Notes: generated from the sequence alone by a model not told the origin. 64,000 nucleotides of DNA from Bradyrhizobium sp. 141 (GCF_023074055.1 NZ_JADPKR010000094.1:310001-374000); one strand, 5' to 3'; shown: positions 46,249 through 55,146, counted from the stretch's first letter. Made by a program: numbers and translations.

Positions 46249-47534
46249 GGCGTCAGCTCTTCGAGGAGATCGGATACGGTGGCGATCGCGACGGCCGGAC
46301 GGCCGTTGGCCGCGCGCAGAGCCTCAAAACGAGCCTCAAAGCGAGGATCCGTCTCGATGATGTGGTCAGGGATGACCAGATAGCAGTGGTGGTCGGCCTC
46401 GAAGGTCTTGAAGCCGTTGAAGCGGCTGGCGAGGCGAGCCGGCGAGATATAGTCCTTAACATCGATGGCCAGCCGTCGGCTGCTGTCCGGGGCTATTGCC
46501 ACAAGGTCGACCCGATCCAGGCTCGGCCACAGTTTCGTTGTCCACCCCAGGGAGTCGAGCCCGCGTTTGAGTTCGAGTTCCGCCAGGCCCGGAAGAGCCC
46601 AGAAGGTCCGGAAGGCGCGCTTTAAATAAAGCATTCCAGGGCGGTACTTGAGCGCTGCGTGCACGCCTTCGCGGGCTTTGCGGATTGCCTCAGGCTGGCG
46701 ACACTCGGTGTGGAAGGCGCGACCGTCACGGCGCAGGATCGTCTTGCTGACCGTGCAGATTGGCAGTTCTCCGTTGATCGCGAAGCTTTCGGGGATCCGG
46801 TCGTAGAAGGCCTCGACGATTTCGTCCGATCGTTCGAGGGTGGCGAGCAGCGGATCCATGAGGATGGCTGTGGACCAACTCGTCATGACCACGTTTTCGA
46901 TGATCGTTTTCCGCCAGGTCCGGTAGAGCGCTTCGCCATCGACACGATCGCGGCAGAGGCCCACTAGCATCTCGTAGCCGAGGTTCTCTTCGATCTCGGA
47001 TTCGGGATCCCCTCCAGGCAGCGCCAAAGCACGGCACGCAGTGCTGGCCTCGCCGGACTCGACGAGCCGCACGGCGAGGTAGTCGCCGCCCACATCCCAG
47101 CTGACGTCCGGAAGCCACCGAAAAAGAGGCTCCTGGGCACGACGCATGAGCCCGTGAAGATCCGTAGGCCAGACGTCATCGCCATCGGCGAGGTTGCGCG
47201 CAGCGCCCAAGTCGAACACGCGCCGGACAGATGGTGCATAGGGCGCCTTCAGCCACCCTTCGGCGTCGAGACTGGCCTGGATTTGGACGATGGCGCTGGC
47301 GATCAGAGTGACCATCTCGCGAACGCCGTGGACGGGCGCCTGGGGGCCTTCGAGCTGCGCAAGTTTGGCGAGAACATCCGGCGCCACGCCCGCCGGGTCC
47401 TCGAGATAGCGATAAAGGGTGGCGCGGCCGATGCCGAGTTGCTCCGCGGCGGCCGTCTTCCAGCGGCGGCCGTAGCCAAGCTTCTCGGAAAAGAGCGCTT
47501 GGGCACGCTGAGGGAATGAGGCAGCATCGATCAA
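46245..47534 (-). CDS. pPIWI-RE-associated REase with N-terminal helix-turn-helix
   Basis: 429 residues. The TTG at 47534 is chosen because AAGGAG lies 8 bases ahead; an in-frame start at 47633 would lie upstream of the promoter. Residues ~20-45 (WKTAAAEQLGIGRATLYRYL) form a helix-turn-helix. The C-terminal nuclease core reads LELKRGLDSLGWTTKLWP, RVDLVAIAPDSSRRLAIDVK and DYISPARLASRF, with the E...D...DVK residues of a PD-(D/E)XK enzyme. It is the first gene of the cassette. The HTH may bind the operator in its own promoter, giving autoregulation. Confidence 0.82.
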   Translation of the reverse strand: MIDAASFPQRAQALFSEKLGYGRRWKTAAAEQLGIGRATLYRYLEDPAGVAPDVLAKLAQLEGPQAPVHGVREMVTLIASAIVQIQASLDAEGWLKAPYAPSVRRVFDLGAARNLADGDDVWPTDLHGLMRRAQEPLFRWLPDVSWDVGGDYLAVRLVESGEASTACRALALPGGDPESEIEENLGYEMLVGLCRDRVDGEALYRTWRKTIIENVVMTSWSTAILMDPLLATLERSDEIVEAFYDRIPESFAINGELPICTVSKTILRRDGRAFHTECRQPEAIRKAREGVHAALKYRPGMLYLKRAFRTFWALPGLAELELKRGLDSLGWTTKLWPSLDRVDLVAIAPDSSRRLAIDVKDYISPARLASRFNGFKTFEADHHCYLVIPDHIIETDPRFEARFEALRAANGRPAVAIATVSDLLEELTP

Positions 47535-47560
47535 CGAATCGTCTCCTTGAAACAAACGAG

Positions 47561-47589
47561 ACCATAGTGTATCAAGTGTATCATAACAA
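47561..47589 (-). promoter_or_regulatory. Promoter of the pPIWI-RE operon with tandem-repeat operator
   Basis: On the minus strand TTGTTA (-35, 47584-47589) and TATGGT (-10, 47561-47566) are separated by 17 bases. The spacer region is almost entirely two perfect tandem copies of TGATACACT (47566-47583). The start codon follows about 27 bases after the -10. A repressor on these repeats would cover both promoter elements. Confidence 0.7.
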
Positions 47590-47634
47590 CAAGGCCTTGG
47601 CCGTTGTAGCGAGGTGTCCACAAACCTAGCCACG

Positions 47635-47669
47635 TTGAAAACTGTCAGAAAAGAGCGTATATTTCTGAC
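47635..47669 (+). promoter_or_regulatory. AbiE promoter overlapping an inverted-repeat operator
   Basis: TTGAAA (47635-47640), a 17-base spacer and TATATT (47658-47663) make a near-consensus sigma-70 promoter. GTCAGAAA (47644-47651) and TTTCTGAC (47662-47669) are a perfect 8-bp inverted repeat covering the spacer and -10. AbiEi antitoxins are known to repress their own operon by binding such repeats. Confidence 0.72.
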
Positions 47670-47681
47670 GGGAGAATGGTC

Positions 47682-48275
47682 ATGCAGCGGTTAACCGAAC
47701 AGATTCTCGCGCATGCCGAGGGGTTGTCGGAAGGCACGCCCGTGGCGGCTAAGAGTTTGCTTCATCTCGGTAATCGTGCCGCGGTGGATCAGGCCTTGTC
47801 GCGTCTGACTGAGCGAGGTCAACTGATCCGAGCCGGTCGCGGCGTTTATCTCCGTCCCATCACGAGCCGGTTCGGCACGAGGGCTCCCTCCGTCCAGCAG
47901 GCGGTCGAGGCGCTCGCCAACCAGCGCGGCGAGGTCATCGTCCCGAGCGGGGCGGCAGCCGCCAACACCCTCGGCCTCACGACCCAAGTGCCGGTTCGGT
48001 CGGTCTATCTGACCTCCGGCCGCAGCCGAACGATGAATCTCGGCAAGCAGGTCGTCGAACTTCGTCACGCTCCGCGCTGGCAACTCGCCCTGGCTCATAA
48101 GCCGGCTGGCGAGGCGGTGCGTGCGCTGGCCTGGCTTGGGCCGGAGAAGGCGGAAGCCGCGCTGAAGATGTTGAAGCGGAAGCTCTCGCCGTCCACTTTC
48201 AGCGAACTTGTGGCGGCGGCGCCGCAGCTTCCAACCTGGCTCGCGCGCAGCGTGGGAAAGGCGGCGCATGGCTGA
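47682..48275 (+). CDS. abiEi: AbiEi-type antitoxin (DUF6088 / type IV TA)
   Basis: 197 residues from ATG at 47682, 7 bases after GGAG (47671-47674); the ATG at 47676 is too close to it. The N-terminal winged-HTH (NRAAVDQALSRLTERGQLIR, then AGRGVYLRP) and the following DUF6088 region (IVPSGAAAANTLGL, VPVRSVYLTSGRSRTMNLG) are typical of AbiEi. It binds its own promoter and neutralises the AbiEii toxin without forming a complex. The stop overlaps the toxin start (ATGGCTGA). Confidence 0.88.
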   Translation: MQRLTEQILAHAEGLSEGTPVAAKSLLHLGNRAAVDQALSRLTERGQLIRAGRGVYLRPITSRFGTRAPSVQQAVEALANQRGEVIVPSGAAAANTLGLTTQVPVRSVYLTSGRSRTMNLGKQVVELRHAPRWQLALAHKPAGEAVRALAWLGPEKAEAALKMLKRKLSPSTFSELVAAAPQLPTWLARSVGKAAHG

Positions 48276-49281
48276 CGCCTTTCTCCACCTTCCGGTCGCC
48301 GACCGCCGCGAGGCGCTGAGCGTCGCGGCCGATCAGTCGGGACGCCCAGCGCACCTTCTCGAGAAGGATGTGTGGGTGGTATGGGCGCTCGCCACGCTCT
48401 ACGGATCGGCGCTCGGCGAGCATCTGGTGTTCAAGGGCGGCACGTCACTGTCAAAGGCTTATGGGGTCATCCGGCGGTTTTCCGAGGACGTCGATCTGAC
48501 CTACGACATCCGGGCGATCGCGCCCGACCTGGTGGGGGCCAACGGCGAGGCGTTGCCGAAAACGCGGAGCGAGGAGAAGCGCTGGTCGAGCGAGGTGCGC
48601 AAGCGCTTGCCGGACTGGGTGGCGGGGTACGCCCAGCCGGTGATCGCGGACGTGCTGGCCGCGGAGGCGTTGGCTGCTGCCATCCGCGTCGAGGACGAGA
48701 AGCTGTTCATCGACTATGAACCGATCGCGGCGGGCTCCGGCTACGTGACGCCGAGCGTGATGCTCGAGTTCGGCGCGCGATCGACGGGCGAGCCGGCAAG
48801 TCTGCGGGACATCGCCTGCGACGCATCCGGTCTGATCGAAGGCGTGACGTTTCCGACGGCACGACCACGCGTCATGCACGCCGAGCGAACCTTCTGGGAA
48901 AAGGCGACGGCGATCCACGTCTTCTGCCTGCAGGAGCGACTCCGCGGCGATCGCTTCGCACGACACTGGCATGATGTCGTGCGGCTGGATGAGGCCGGCC
49001 TTGCGGAAGCGGCTTTCGCGGATCGCGACCTGGCGGGCGCAGTCGCGCGCCACAAGGGCATGTTCTTCGCCGAGAAGGCGGCCGATCGCAGTCCGATCGA
49101 CTACGTGGCCGCCGTGAATGGCGGTTTGCACCTCGTGCCCGGCGGCGATGCCTCCAAGGCGCTGCAAGAAGACTACCGCCGCATGGTCGATGACGGATTG
49201 CTCTTGGACGATGCCGAATCCTTCGAGGCGCTGATGGCGCGATGCGCCGACATCGCCGCGCGGGCCAATCGCGCGGCGTAA
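48268..49281 (+). CDS. abiEii: AbiEii nucleotidyltransferase toxin
   Basis: 337 residues. FKGGTSLSKAYG followed by FSEDVDL is the GS...DxD motif of the AbiEii/AbiGii/MenT nucleotidyltransferases. KLFIDYEP and FARHWHDVVRL supply later catalytic motifs. The toxin transfers nucleotides to RNA (tRNA in MenT) and stops growth, blocking phage spread. The gene overlaps the antitoxin by 8 bases. Its operon ends before the GajA-like gene 27 bp on, which may also be read from it. Confidence 0.9.
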   Translation: MADAFLHLPVADRREALSVAADQSGRPAHLLEKDVWVVWALATLYGSALGEHLVFKGGTSLSKAYGVIRRFSEDVDLTYDIRAIAPDLVGANGEALPKTRSEEKRWSSEVRKRLPDWVAGYAQPVIADVLAAEALAAAIRVEDEKLFIDYEPIAAGSGYVTPSVMLEFGARSTGEPASLRDIACDASGLIEGVTFPTARPRVMHAERTFWEKATAIHVFCLQERLRGDRFARHWHDVVRLDEAGLAEAAFADRDLAGAVARHKGMFFAEKAADRSPIDYVAAVNGGLHLVPGGDASKALQEDYRRMVDDGLLLDDAESFEALMARCADIAARANRAA

Positions 49282-49308
49282 TAGAAAAGAAAAGCGGGGG
49301 AGAGAAAT

Positions 49309-51093
49309 GTGCGTATTTCGCGGGTAAAAATCAGCAACTTCGCGAATTTCTCGGAGATCGACGTCGAGACTGGCGAAAGCATCGTCATCGTCGGTGAGAA
49401 CAAGGTTGGCAAGAGCAACTTCGTCCGTGCGCTGCAACTGATCCTCGACCCTGGTCTTTCTGAACGTGATCGGCAGCTCGGGCTTGAGCATTTCTGGGAT
49501 GGCTTGGGAGAAGACAAGCTCGGCGAAACGATCGAGGTCGCGGTCGAGATGACCGACTTCACGGGCGATCCGCGGTTGATGGCGCACCTCAACGACTGCG
49601 TGGTCGATCCGGGGCCGCCGATGGTTGCGCGTCTCACCTACCGTTTCCAACCGAAGGCCAATCTCGGGCGGGATCCGGAGAGCCTTGCCGACTATGAGTA
49701 CATCGTTTTTGGCGGCAACGATCCGGAGATGTCCATCGGGCCGTCGCTGCGACGGATGCTTCCGCTCGACGTGCAGGTCGCGTTGCGCGATGCCGAGAAG
49801 GATCTGTCGAGTTGGCGCAATTCGCCGCTAAGGCCTTTGATCGAGGAACTGGCGACCTCTCTCGATGAAGACGCGCGGGCCGAAATCCAGGAGCAGGTCA
49901 ACGAGGCGCAGGCCGAGTTGGTCAGCCATGATGAAGTGGTCGCAACCGCCGAGCGGATCGGCCAGCGGCTGATCGCGATCGCCGGCGAACAACATGCGGT
50001 GCCGTTGACGCTCGGCCTCGCGCCGACCCGGGTTGATGCGCTGCTGCGCAGCCTGCGTCTCCTGATCGACAATGGTGCGCGCGGCATTTCCGATGCCAGC
50101 CTTGGGACCGCCAACCTGATCTTCCTGGCGCTCAAGAGCCTGGAACTCGATCGGCTCGTGACGGATGGCGAGCGCGACCACACTTTCTTTGTCGTCGAGG
50201 AGCCGGAAGCGCACCTTCACCCGCACGTCCAACGTCTGGTTTACCGCTATTTCCTCGGCAGCGGCGGCGATGACGCGGAGCAGACGCCGCCACTCACAAC
50301 CATCCTGACCACGCATTCGCCGCATATCGCGAGCGTCACCCCGATCCGGTCGGTCGTGCTGCTTCGTCAAGACGCGGCGACAAATGCGACGATCGCCGTT
50401 TCGACGGCCAAGGCGCCGCTCGACGAGCGCGACGAGGCGGACCTCCAGCGCTACATCGACGTAAGCCGTGGCGAGATCTTCTTCGCTCGCGGGGTCATCC
50501 TGGTCGAGGGCGACGCGGAGCGGTTTCTCGTGCCTGCCTTCGCTGAGGCGCTGGACATTGCGCTCGACATGCTGGGCATCACCGTATGCTCGGTCAGCGG
50601 CACGAACTTCACGCCCTACGTCAAGCTACTGGGTCCCGAGGGCCTCAACATTCCGCACGTCATTTTAACCGATCGCGACCCGAACGGAACGAAACCTCCA
50701 CTTGTCCGACGGCGCCTGATCAATGTCCTGCGGTTGGTCGAAGACGGCGTGAACTATACGCCTCTGGATGCCGACGCCGTGATCGCGCGTGCGGAGGCGT
50801 TCGGGTATTTCGTGAACAGCAACACGCTCGAGCCGGAGCTGTTCGCCGGCGGCCTTGCTGAGGCGATGCAGGAGGTCATCGAACAGGAACTTTCGATAGG
50901 CCAAGCGACACGCGACCTGATCCAGGGATGGGTCGACGACACCGACAGTCTCGACGATGAGCAACTGATCAAGGTCATTGAGCGGATTGGCAAAGGGCGG
51001 TTCGCGCAGGCGCTGGCGCCGCACGTCGATGAGGATGCGTGCCCGGATTACATCCGGCAGGCGCTGGAGCATATCCGCGATGCCGTTACGTAG
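49309..51093 (+). CDS. OLD-family ATPase-TOPRIM nuclease (GajA-like)
   Basis: 594 residues with a GTG start at 49309 behind a purine-rich GGGGGAGAG. Walker A GENKVGKSNF is near residue 30. The ABC-type signature region and Walker B (TFFVVEEPEAHLHPH) lie near residue 300, and TTHSPHIAS is the H-loop. The TOPRIM domain follows: ILVEGDAERFLVPAFAEAL with the catalytic Glu, and TDRDPNG with the paired Asp. GajA cuts specific DNA when nucleotide levels drop. The helicase gene overlaps by 14 bases, the GajA-GajB order of Gabija. Confidence 0.86.
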   Translation: MRISRVKISNFANFSEIDVETGESIVIVGENKVGKSNFVRALQLILDPGLSERDRQLGLEHFWDGLGEDKLGETIEVAVEMTDFTGDPRLMAHLNDCVVDPGPPMVARLTYRFQPKANLGRDPESLADYEYIVFGGNDPEMSIGPSLRRMLPLDVQVALRDAEKDLSSWRNSPLRPLIEELATSLDEDARAEIQEQVNEAQAELVSHDEVVATAERIGQRLIAIAGEQHAVPLTLGLAPTRVDALLRSLRLLIDNGARGISDASLGTANLIFLALKSLELDRLVTDGERDHTFFVVEEPEAHLHPHVQRLVYRYFLGSGGDDAEQTPPLTTILTTHSPHIASVTPIRSVVLLRQDAATNATIAVSTAKAPLDERDEADLQRYIDVSRGEIFFARGVILVEGDAERFLVPAFAEALDIALDMLGITVCSVSGTNFTPYVKLLGPEGLNIPHVILTDRDPNGTKPPLVRRRLINVLRLVEDGVNYTPLDADAVIARAEAFGYFVNSNTLEPELFAGGLAEAMQEVIEQELSIGQATRDLIQGWVDDTDSLDDEQLIKVIERIGKGRFAQALAPHVDEDACPDYIRQALEHIRDAVT

Positions 51094-52897
51094 TGTCAGC
51101 GCTGCCTATCTTGCCGAAGCGGGCGATCTGGCCGGCAACCCGGGTCAGCAGGCGGCCTATGACTCGACGGGAAACTGTGTCGTTCTCGCGGGGCCCGGTA
51201 GCGGCAAGACCAAGACGCTGGTTCTCAAGCTCGCGCGGATCATGGCGGAGGACGTCCGCGCGCCGCGCGGTGCGGCATGCATCACCTACAGCCAGGAATG
51301 CGCGCGCGAGCTGACACGCCGGCTCGAGCGATTGGGCCTGCGCGAGGCGCCTAATCTCTTTGTTGGTACAGTCCATGGTTTCTGCCTGAGGCATCTCCTC
51401 ATGCCCTATGGACGGCTTGCCGATCTTCCGGTGCCGTTCCCGCTCGCCGTGGCCACACAGCGGCAGAGCGACCAGGCGATGAAGCGCATCGGCGATCGAC
51501 TGTTCGGCGTTGGCCATCCCAACAAGCCCATAGACCTGGGGCGGCATCGACGGTCGGTGCTCGACAGGACGTCGATCGCTTGGACGAGCGAAGCGGAGCT
51601 CGCCGCTTGGGCGGAGGGATATGAGGCCGAGCTGCGACGGCTGGGCCTTGTCGATTTCGATGACCTTGTGGTGTTCGGTCAGCGGCTGGTGTCAGAGCAT
51701 GACTGGGTGCTGCCCCTGTTGCAGGCGAAATTTCCGGTCCTCGCGGTCGATGAATATCAGGACCTCGGCGTGGCGCTGCATCGCATCGTCAAGCGTGTGG
51801 CCTTCGATGGCGGCGTTCGGCTCTTTGCGGTGGGAGACCCCGACCAGTCGATCTACGGCTTCACCGGCGCCGACGGAGCACTGCTCCAAGAGCTGGCCGA
51901 GCGGGATGATGTCGAGCGGGTTCAGCTTCAGCTCAACTATCGTTCGGCGTCGCGCATCGTCAGCGCGTCCGAAATGGCGCTCGGCGAGGCCCGCGGGTAT
52001 CGGTCGAACGACCCGGACCGGCAGGCGGTCATCGAATTCGTCCAATGCTCCGATGGTCTTGAAGGACAGGCCGCGCAAGCAGTCGCCGAGATCATTCCAG
52101 CAGCTCTCGCCGCCAAGCCCGGACGCGCGCTTGGCGACATCGCCATTCTGTACAGGGATTATCGGGCCGGCGACGTCGTTGCGGAAGCCGTCGCTGCTGC
52201 GGGCTTCGATTTCGTTCGCGTTGACACCGCGGCTCCCTATCGGAAGGTTGCGCTCACGAGCTGGATCGAGGACTGCGCGGCCTGGTGCTCCGGCGGTTGG
52301 CGCGAGGCCCGGCCACAGTTGCGTGGTCTGCTCGACCGCTGGCTCGGATTTCATCGTACCCGGATCTCCGAAGTCCAGGCGCGAGATGAATCCCAGCGTC
52401 TGACGCAGCTTCTGTGGTCCCTTCGCGTCGAGAAGGGACTCGCTCGGGATTTCGTGACCGGCATGCGAGCAGATATGCTCGATGCGCTAATGGCGGCCGA
52501 GCCCAGTCTCGCTGATCAGCGCGAACAAGTGGACCGCATGTCGGCGGCTCTCGCCGTCGGCGGACCGCTGGCCGATCTCGACCTTGCGAGCCTTGGCGGT
52601 CGCGACGGCTCTCCGCTGCACCTGAACTTGTTGACGCTGCACTCCGCGAAGGGGTGCGAATACGATGTTGTGATCATGGTTGGTCTCGATCTAGGGAGTT
52701 TGCCCTGGCGCAATGAATTGCCCGCCGCCCGCCGCGAGAGCCGGCGGCTCTTCTACGTCGGCCTGACACGCGCTCGGGACGAAATCCATATGCTCTACTC
52801 TTGCTACGTCGACACGGGCCGCGGCAGGATGCATTGGGGGCGCTCTCCTTTCCTGGATGAACTTGAAGCGCGGATGGAGGAGGCCGAAGGCGAGTAG
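51080..52897 (+). CDS. UvrD-like helicase (GajB-like)
   Basis: 605 residues from ATG 51080 (MPLRSVSAAYLAEAGD). SF1A motifs: VVLAGPGSGKTKTLVLK (I), ACITYSQECARELTRR (Ia), VLAVDEYQDLG (II), LFAVGDPDQSIYGFTGA (III), LQLNYRS (IV), LLTLHSAKGCEYDVVIMVG (V) and RLFYVGLTRARDEIHML (VI). All are intact. In Gabija, GajB senses DNA ends and works with GajA. It is longer than the classical GajB (about 490-500 residues as I recall). Confidence 0.86.
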   Translation: MPLRSVSAAYLAEAGDLAGNPGQQAAYDSTGNCVVLAGPGSGKTKTLVLKLARIMAEDVRAPRGAACITYSQECARELTRRLERLGLREAPNLFVGTVHGFCLRHLLMPYGRLADLPVPFPLAVATQRQSDQAMKRIGDRLFGVGHPNKPIDLGRHRRSVLDRTSIAWTSEAELAAWAEGYEAELRRLGLVDFDDLVVFGQRLVSEHDWVLPLLQAKFPVLAVDEYQDLGVALHRIVKRVAFDGGVRLFAVGDPDQSIYGFTGADGALLQELAERDDVERVQLQLNYRSASRIVSASEMALGEARGYRSNDPDRQAVIEFVQCSDGLEGQAAQAVAEIIPAALAAKPGRALGDIAILYRDYRAGDVVAEAVAAAGFDFVRVDTAAPYRKVALTSWIEDCAAWCSGGWREARPQLRGLLDRWLGFHRTRISEVQARDESQRLTQLLWSLRVEKGLARDFVTGMRADMLDALMAAEPSLADQREQVDRMSAALAVGGPLADLDLASLGGRDGSPLHLNLLTLHSAKGCEYDVVIMVGLDLGSLPWRNELPAARRESRRLFYVGLTRARDEIHMLYSCYVDTGRGRMHWGRSPFLDELEARMEEAEGE

Positions 52898-52900
52898 TCA

Positions 52901-53806
52901 ATGATGTCATTTCGAGAAGCTCAGACGGTCGAAGATCTGGCGGACCTCCTCTACGATTTCCTTCCCGGGAGCGGCAACAACCGGACCGCCTTTCCGCTTG
53001 CCGCCGCACAGGCAGGCGTCGGCGATCTGTGGATTCCTGGCAGCAAGCGACCCGCGATCGTGCAGCTCTTGAGCACGACGCTAGAACAGCGCCGGTTATG
53101 TTTTACGAAATTGATCGTGGCGATCGTCCGCCAAGCGATGACTTACCGGCGCGGCAAGGGCAATCCACTGAGCCGAGAGGAGATCGATCGGCTCAATAGC
53201 CTTCTTCCCGGCGTGCAATTCAAGATTCCAGAGCTGCTCGATCCGAGCTTCCTCAGCAGCTTCGGCTCGCCGAAGGCGACAGAAACTGCGCCGCGGGCGT
53301 CGTCGACGCTGAGCGCGGAGAAGGCGCAGGAGCTCGCCGCGCTGCTTATCGAGATCACGAAGCTCGATCCGCAAGCACGGGGCTTGCGCTTCGAGGGCTT
53401 TCTCAATGAGCTATTCGCCGGTTTCGGCCTCGCGCCACGTGGCTCTTTCCGACTCGTCGGCGAGCAGATCGACGGCAGCTTCAAACTGCACGGTCAGACC
53501 TACCTGGTTGAAGCGAAATGGCACGGGCCTCAGATCGGCTTTGGCGACCTGATGACCTTTTCGGGCAAGGTTGGTGGAAAGGCGTCCTGGTCGCGCGGCC
53601 TGTTCGTTAGCAATTCCGGATTCACGGCGGAGGGGCTGGAGGCGTTCTCGCGTGGACGGCAGACGAACCTCATATGCGCTGACGGGCTAGACCTTTATGA
53701 GGTGCTCTCGCGCAAGGTCTCGCTGATCGCGGCTTTGGAAGCCAAGGAACGCCGTGCCGCCGAGACGAACAGAGCATTCGTGGCCGTGCGGGACCTGAAT
53801 CTATAG
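52901..53806 (+). CDS. Restriction endonuclease-like third gene of the Gabija-like operon
   Basis: 301 residues, starting 3 bases after the helicase stop. The nuclease domain (about 165-285) has RFEGFLNELFAGFGLAPRGS, EQIDGSFKLHGQTYLVEAKW and FSGKVGGKASWSRGLFVSNS, giving the D...ExK core of Mrr/REase-type enzymes. The N-terminal ~130 residues contain a helical domain (FREAQTVEDLADLLYDFLPG) that resembles the effector-associated N-terminal domains of some defence proteins. Classical Gabija has no third nuclease, so this may be an accessory part. Confidence 0.76.
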   Translation: MMSFREAQTVEDLADLLYDFLPGSGNNRTAFPLAAAQAGVGDLWIPGSKRPAIVQLLSTTLEQRRLCFTKLIVAIVRQAMTYRRGKGNPLSREEIDRLNSLLPGVQFKIPELLDPSFLSSFGSPKATETAPRASSTLSAEKAQELAALLIEITKLDPQARGLRFEGFLNELFAGFGLAPRGSFRLVGEQIDGSFKLHGQTYLVEAKWHGPQIGFGDLMTFSGKVGGKASWSRGLFVSNSGFTAEGLEAFSRGRQTNLICADGLDLYEVLSRKVSLIAALEAKERRAAETNRAFVAVRDLNL

Positions 53807-53921
53807 GGGAGTTGATCGGGCTTGGATCGTGATGACGGTATAAGCAACGATTGCAGGCTCCGGCGTGTCGTAGTGCGGCATACATAAGGCATCCATATCG
53901 ACATGGATGCTGTCTCGTCGG

Positions 53922-54647
53922 TCACATTGTGGACCCTGCCGGGTCTTCCTTGACGCCGCGGGCGACAACCTGGAGCGTTCCGTCGGCAAGCGGCCGCTGC
54001 AGCTTCAGGGCCTCGTCCAGAGGGGCCGTCATCCAAGTCTCGACTTCTTCCGGCGTTGTCAGGATCACAGGCATCGCCTTGGGGTGGATAGCGCCGACCT
54101 CGGCGTTCGGCTCTGTCGTGAGGAACGCGTAGAGGTCGGTAGTCGTCTCGCCTTCCTTGACCTTCCGGACGGACGTCCAATTGGTCCAGATGCCGGCGAA
54201 GCAGGCGAGGAGGCGGGTCTCATCGAGTGCGAACCAGATATCACCGCCTTCGACCTTGTTGAACTCGCTGAAGGAGTTGAACGGTACCACGCAGCGGTTC
54301 TCGACGCCGAGCCAGCGGGCCCAGTGTTTGCTCTTCACATTGCGGATGTTCGTCGTGCCGCCGTCCGGCTCCATCCGCAGCAGTTCCTTGAAATCGACGG
54401 TCTTGCCCTTGGTCTGCAGCTTTTCGGCTCGTTTTTTGGTGGCCTCCATCAACGCTTTTGACGACGACGGCATGCCCCACCGCGCCGTCGCGAGCTCGCG
54501 ACCTTCGGCTCCGTTGCGCACGATCGGTGCCATGTAATCCGGAAACACCCCCGGCATCGGCGCCAGATTGCCAACATATCGGTTCACGACACGAAACAGC
54601 GCGCTGATGGCGGCCTGGTTGGTCGTAATCGAGTAGAGATTGCACAT
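53922..54647 (-). CDS. yedK: SRAP-family protein YedK/HMCES-like
   Basis: 241 residues beginning MCNLYSITTN; Cys2, exposed after Met removal, forms a thiazolidine link with abasic sites in single-stranded DNA. MAPIVRNGAEGRELATARWG and TNIRNVKSKHWARWLG lie in the active groove, and PFNSFSEF and IHPKAMPVILTTPEE complete the SRAP signature. It shields abasic sites during replication. It lies 3 bp after the stop of an upstream small gene, probably one operon. Confidence 0.93.
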   Translation of the reverse strand: MCNLYSITTNQAAISALFRVVNRYVGNLAPMPGVFPDYMAPIVRNGAEGRELATARWGMPSSSKALMEATKKRAEKLQTKGKTVDFKELLRMEPDGGTTNIRNVKSKHWARWLGVENRCVVPFNSFSEFNKVEGGDIWFALDETRLLACFAGIWTNWTSVRKVKEGETTTDLYAFLTTEPNAEVGAIHPKAMPVILTTPEEVETWMTAPLDEALKLQRPLADGTLQVVARGVKEDPAGSTM

Positions 54648-54650
54648 CGG

Positions 54651-55100
54651 TCAGGCTTCGGTCCGAGGGTGGCGTGGCTGCCACGCCAATTGTAGCAGAG
54701 TCGCGGAAGGACGCCGGCCCGCCTTGGCGCATTTGCGGCAGCGCAGCCGGCTGGCGAGATCGTGCACGAAGGTGGTCGGCGGATGCTTCATCGCCGCGAG
54801 GTCAACGTCGCTCGGCGTCTTGCAGCGCGCACACTGGATCTCCAGCCAAGGGAAGCCGCCATTTACCGCTTGATCGATTGTCGGGGACGGATCAATCGGT
54901 TCTCCGTCTGACCACATGCGTTCGTTCCAACTCTCGCATAGCAGCTTGTCGGCCCGCTGGATGAGCGCTTCCCCCTTCGCCCGCGTCTCCGCCGATTGGG
55001 TAGCCAGGATGTTGGCCATTGCCCGCGCCTTGCCGAGCTCTTTCGCCAGAGCGCTGCGGTCGCCGCCCGACAGCGGCGTAGGGTGATACTTCGGGGCCAT
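54651..55100 (-). CDS. Small zinc-finger-like protein
   Basis: 149 residues from ATG at 55100 (MAPKYHPTPLSGGDRSALAK). It has a long helix early (ALAKELGKARAMANILATQS) and a C-terminal four-cysteine cluster (CARCKTPSDVDL and CRKCAKAGRRPS), likely a zinc ribbon. Similar proteins are common in Rhizobiales as unnamed genes; function unknown. It is followed at once by the YedK gene and preceded by another Cys-rich gene. Confidence 0.72.
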   Translation of the reverse strand: MAPKYHPTPLSGGDRSALAKELGKARAMANILATQSAETRAKGEALIQRADKLLCESWNERMWSDGEPIDPSPTIDQAVNGGFPWLEIQCARCKTPSDVDLAAMKHPPTTFVHDLASRLRCRKCAKAGRRPSATLLQLAWQPRHPRTEA

Positions 55101-55146
55101 CCGGACATCCAGGCGCAAAGAGATTGGATCGGCGACCTAGAGCGGG

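Noticed and set aside
47535..47633. Upstream start of the REase gene at 47633
   Set aside because: It would place the start codon upstream of the promoter and operator; TTG at 47534 has AAGGAG at good spacing.
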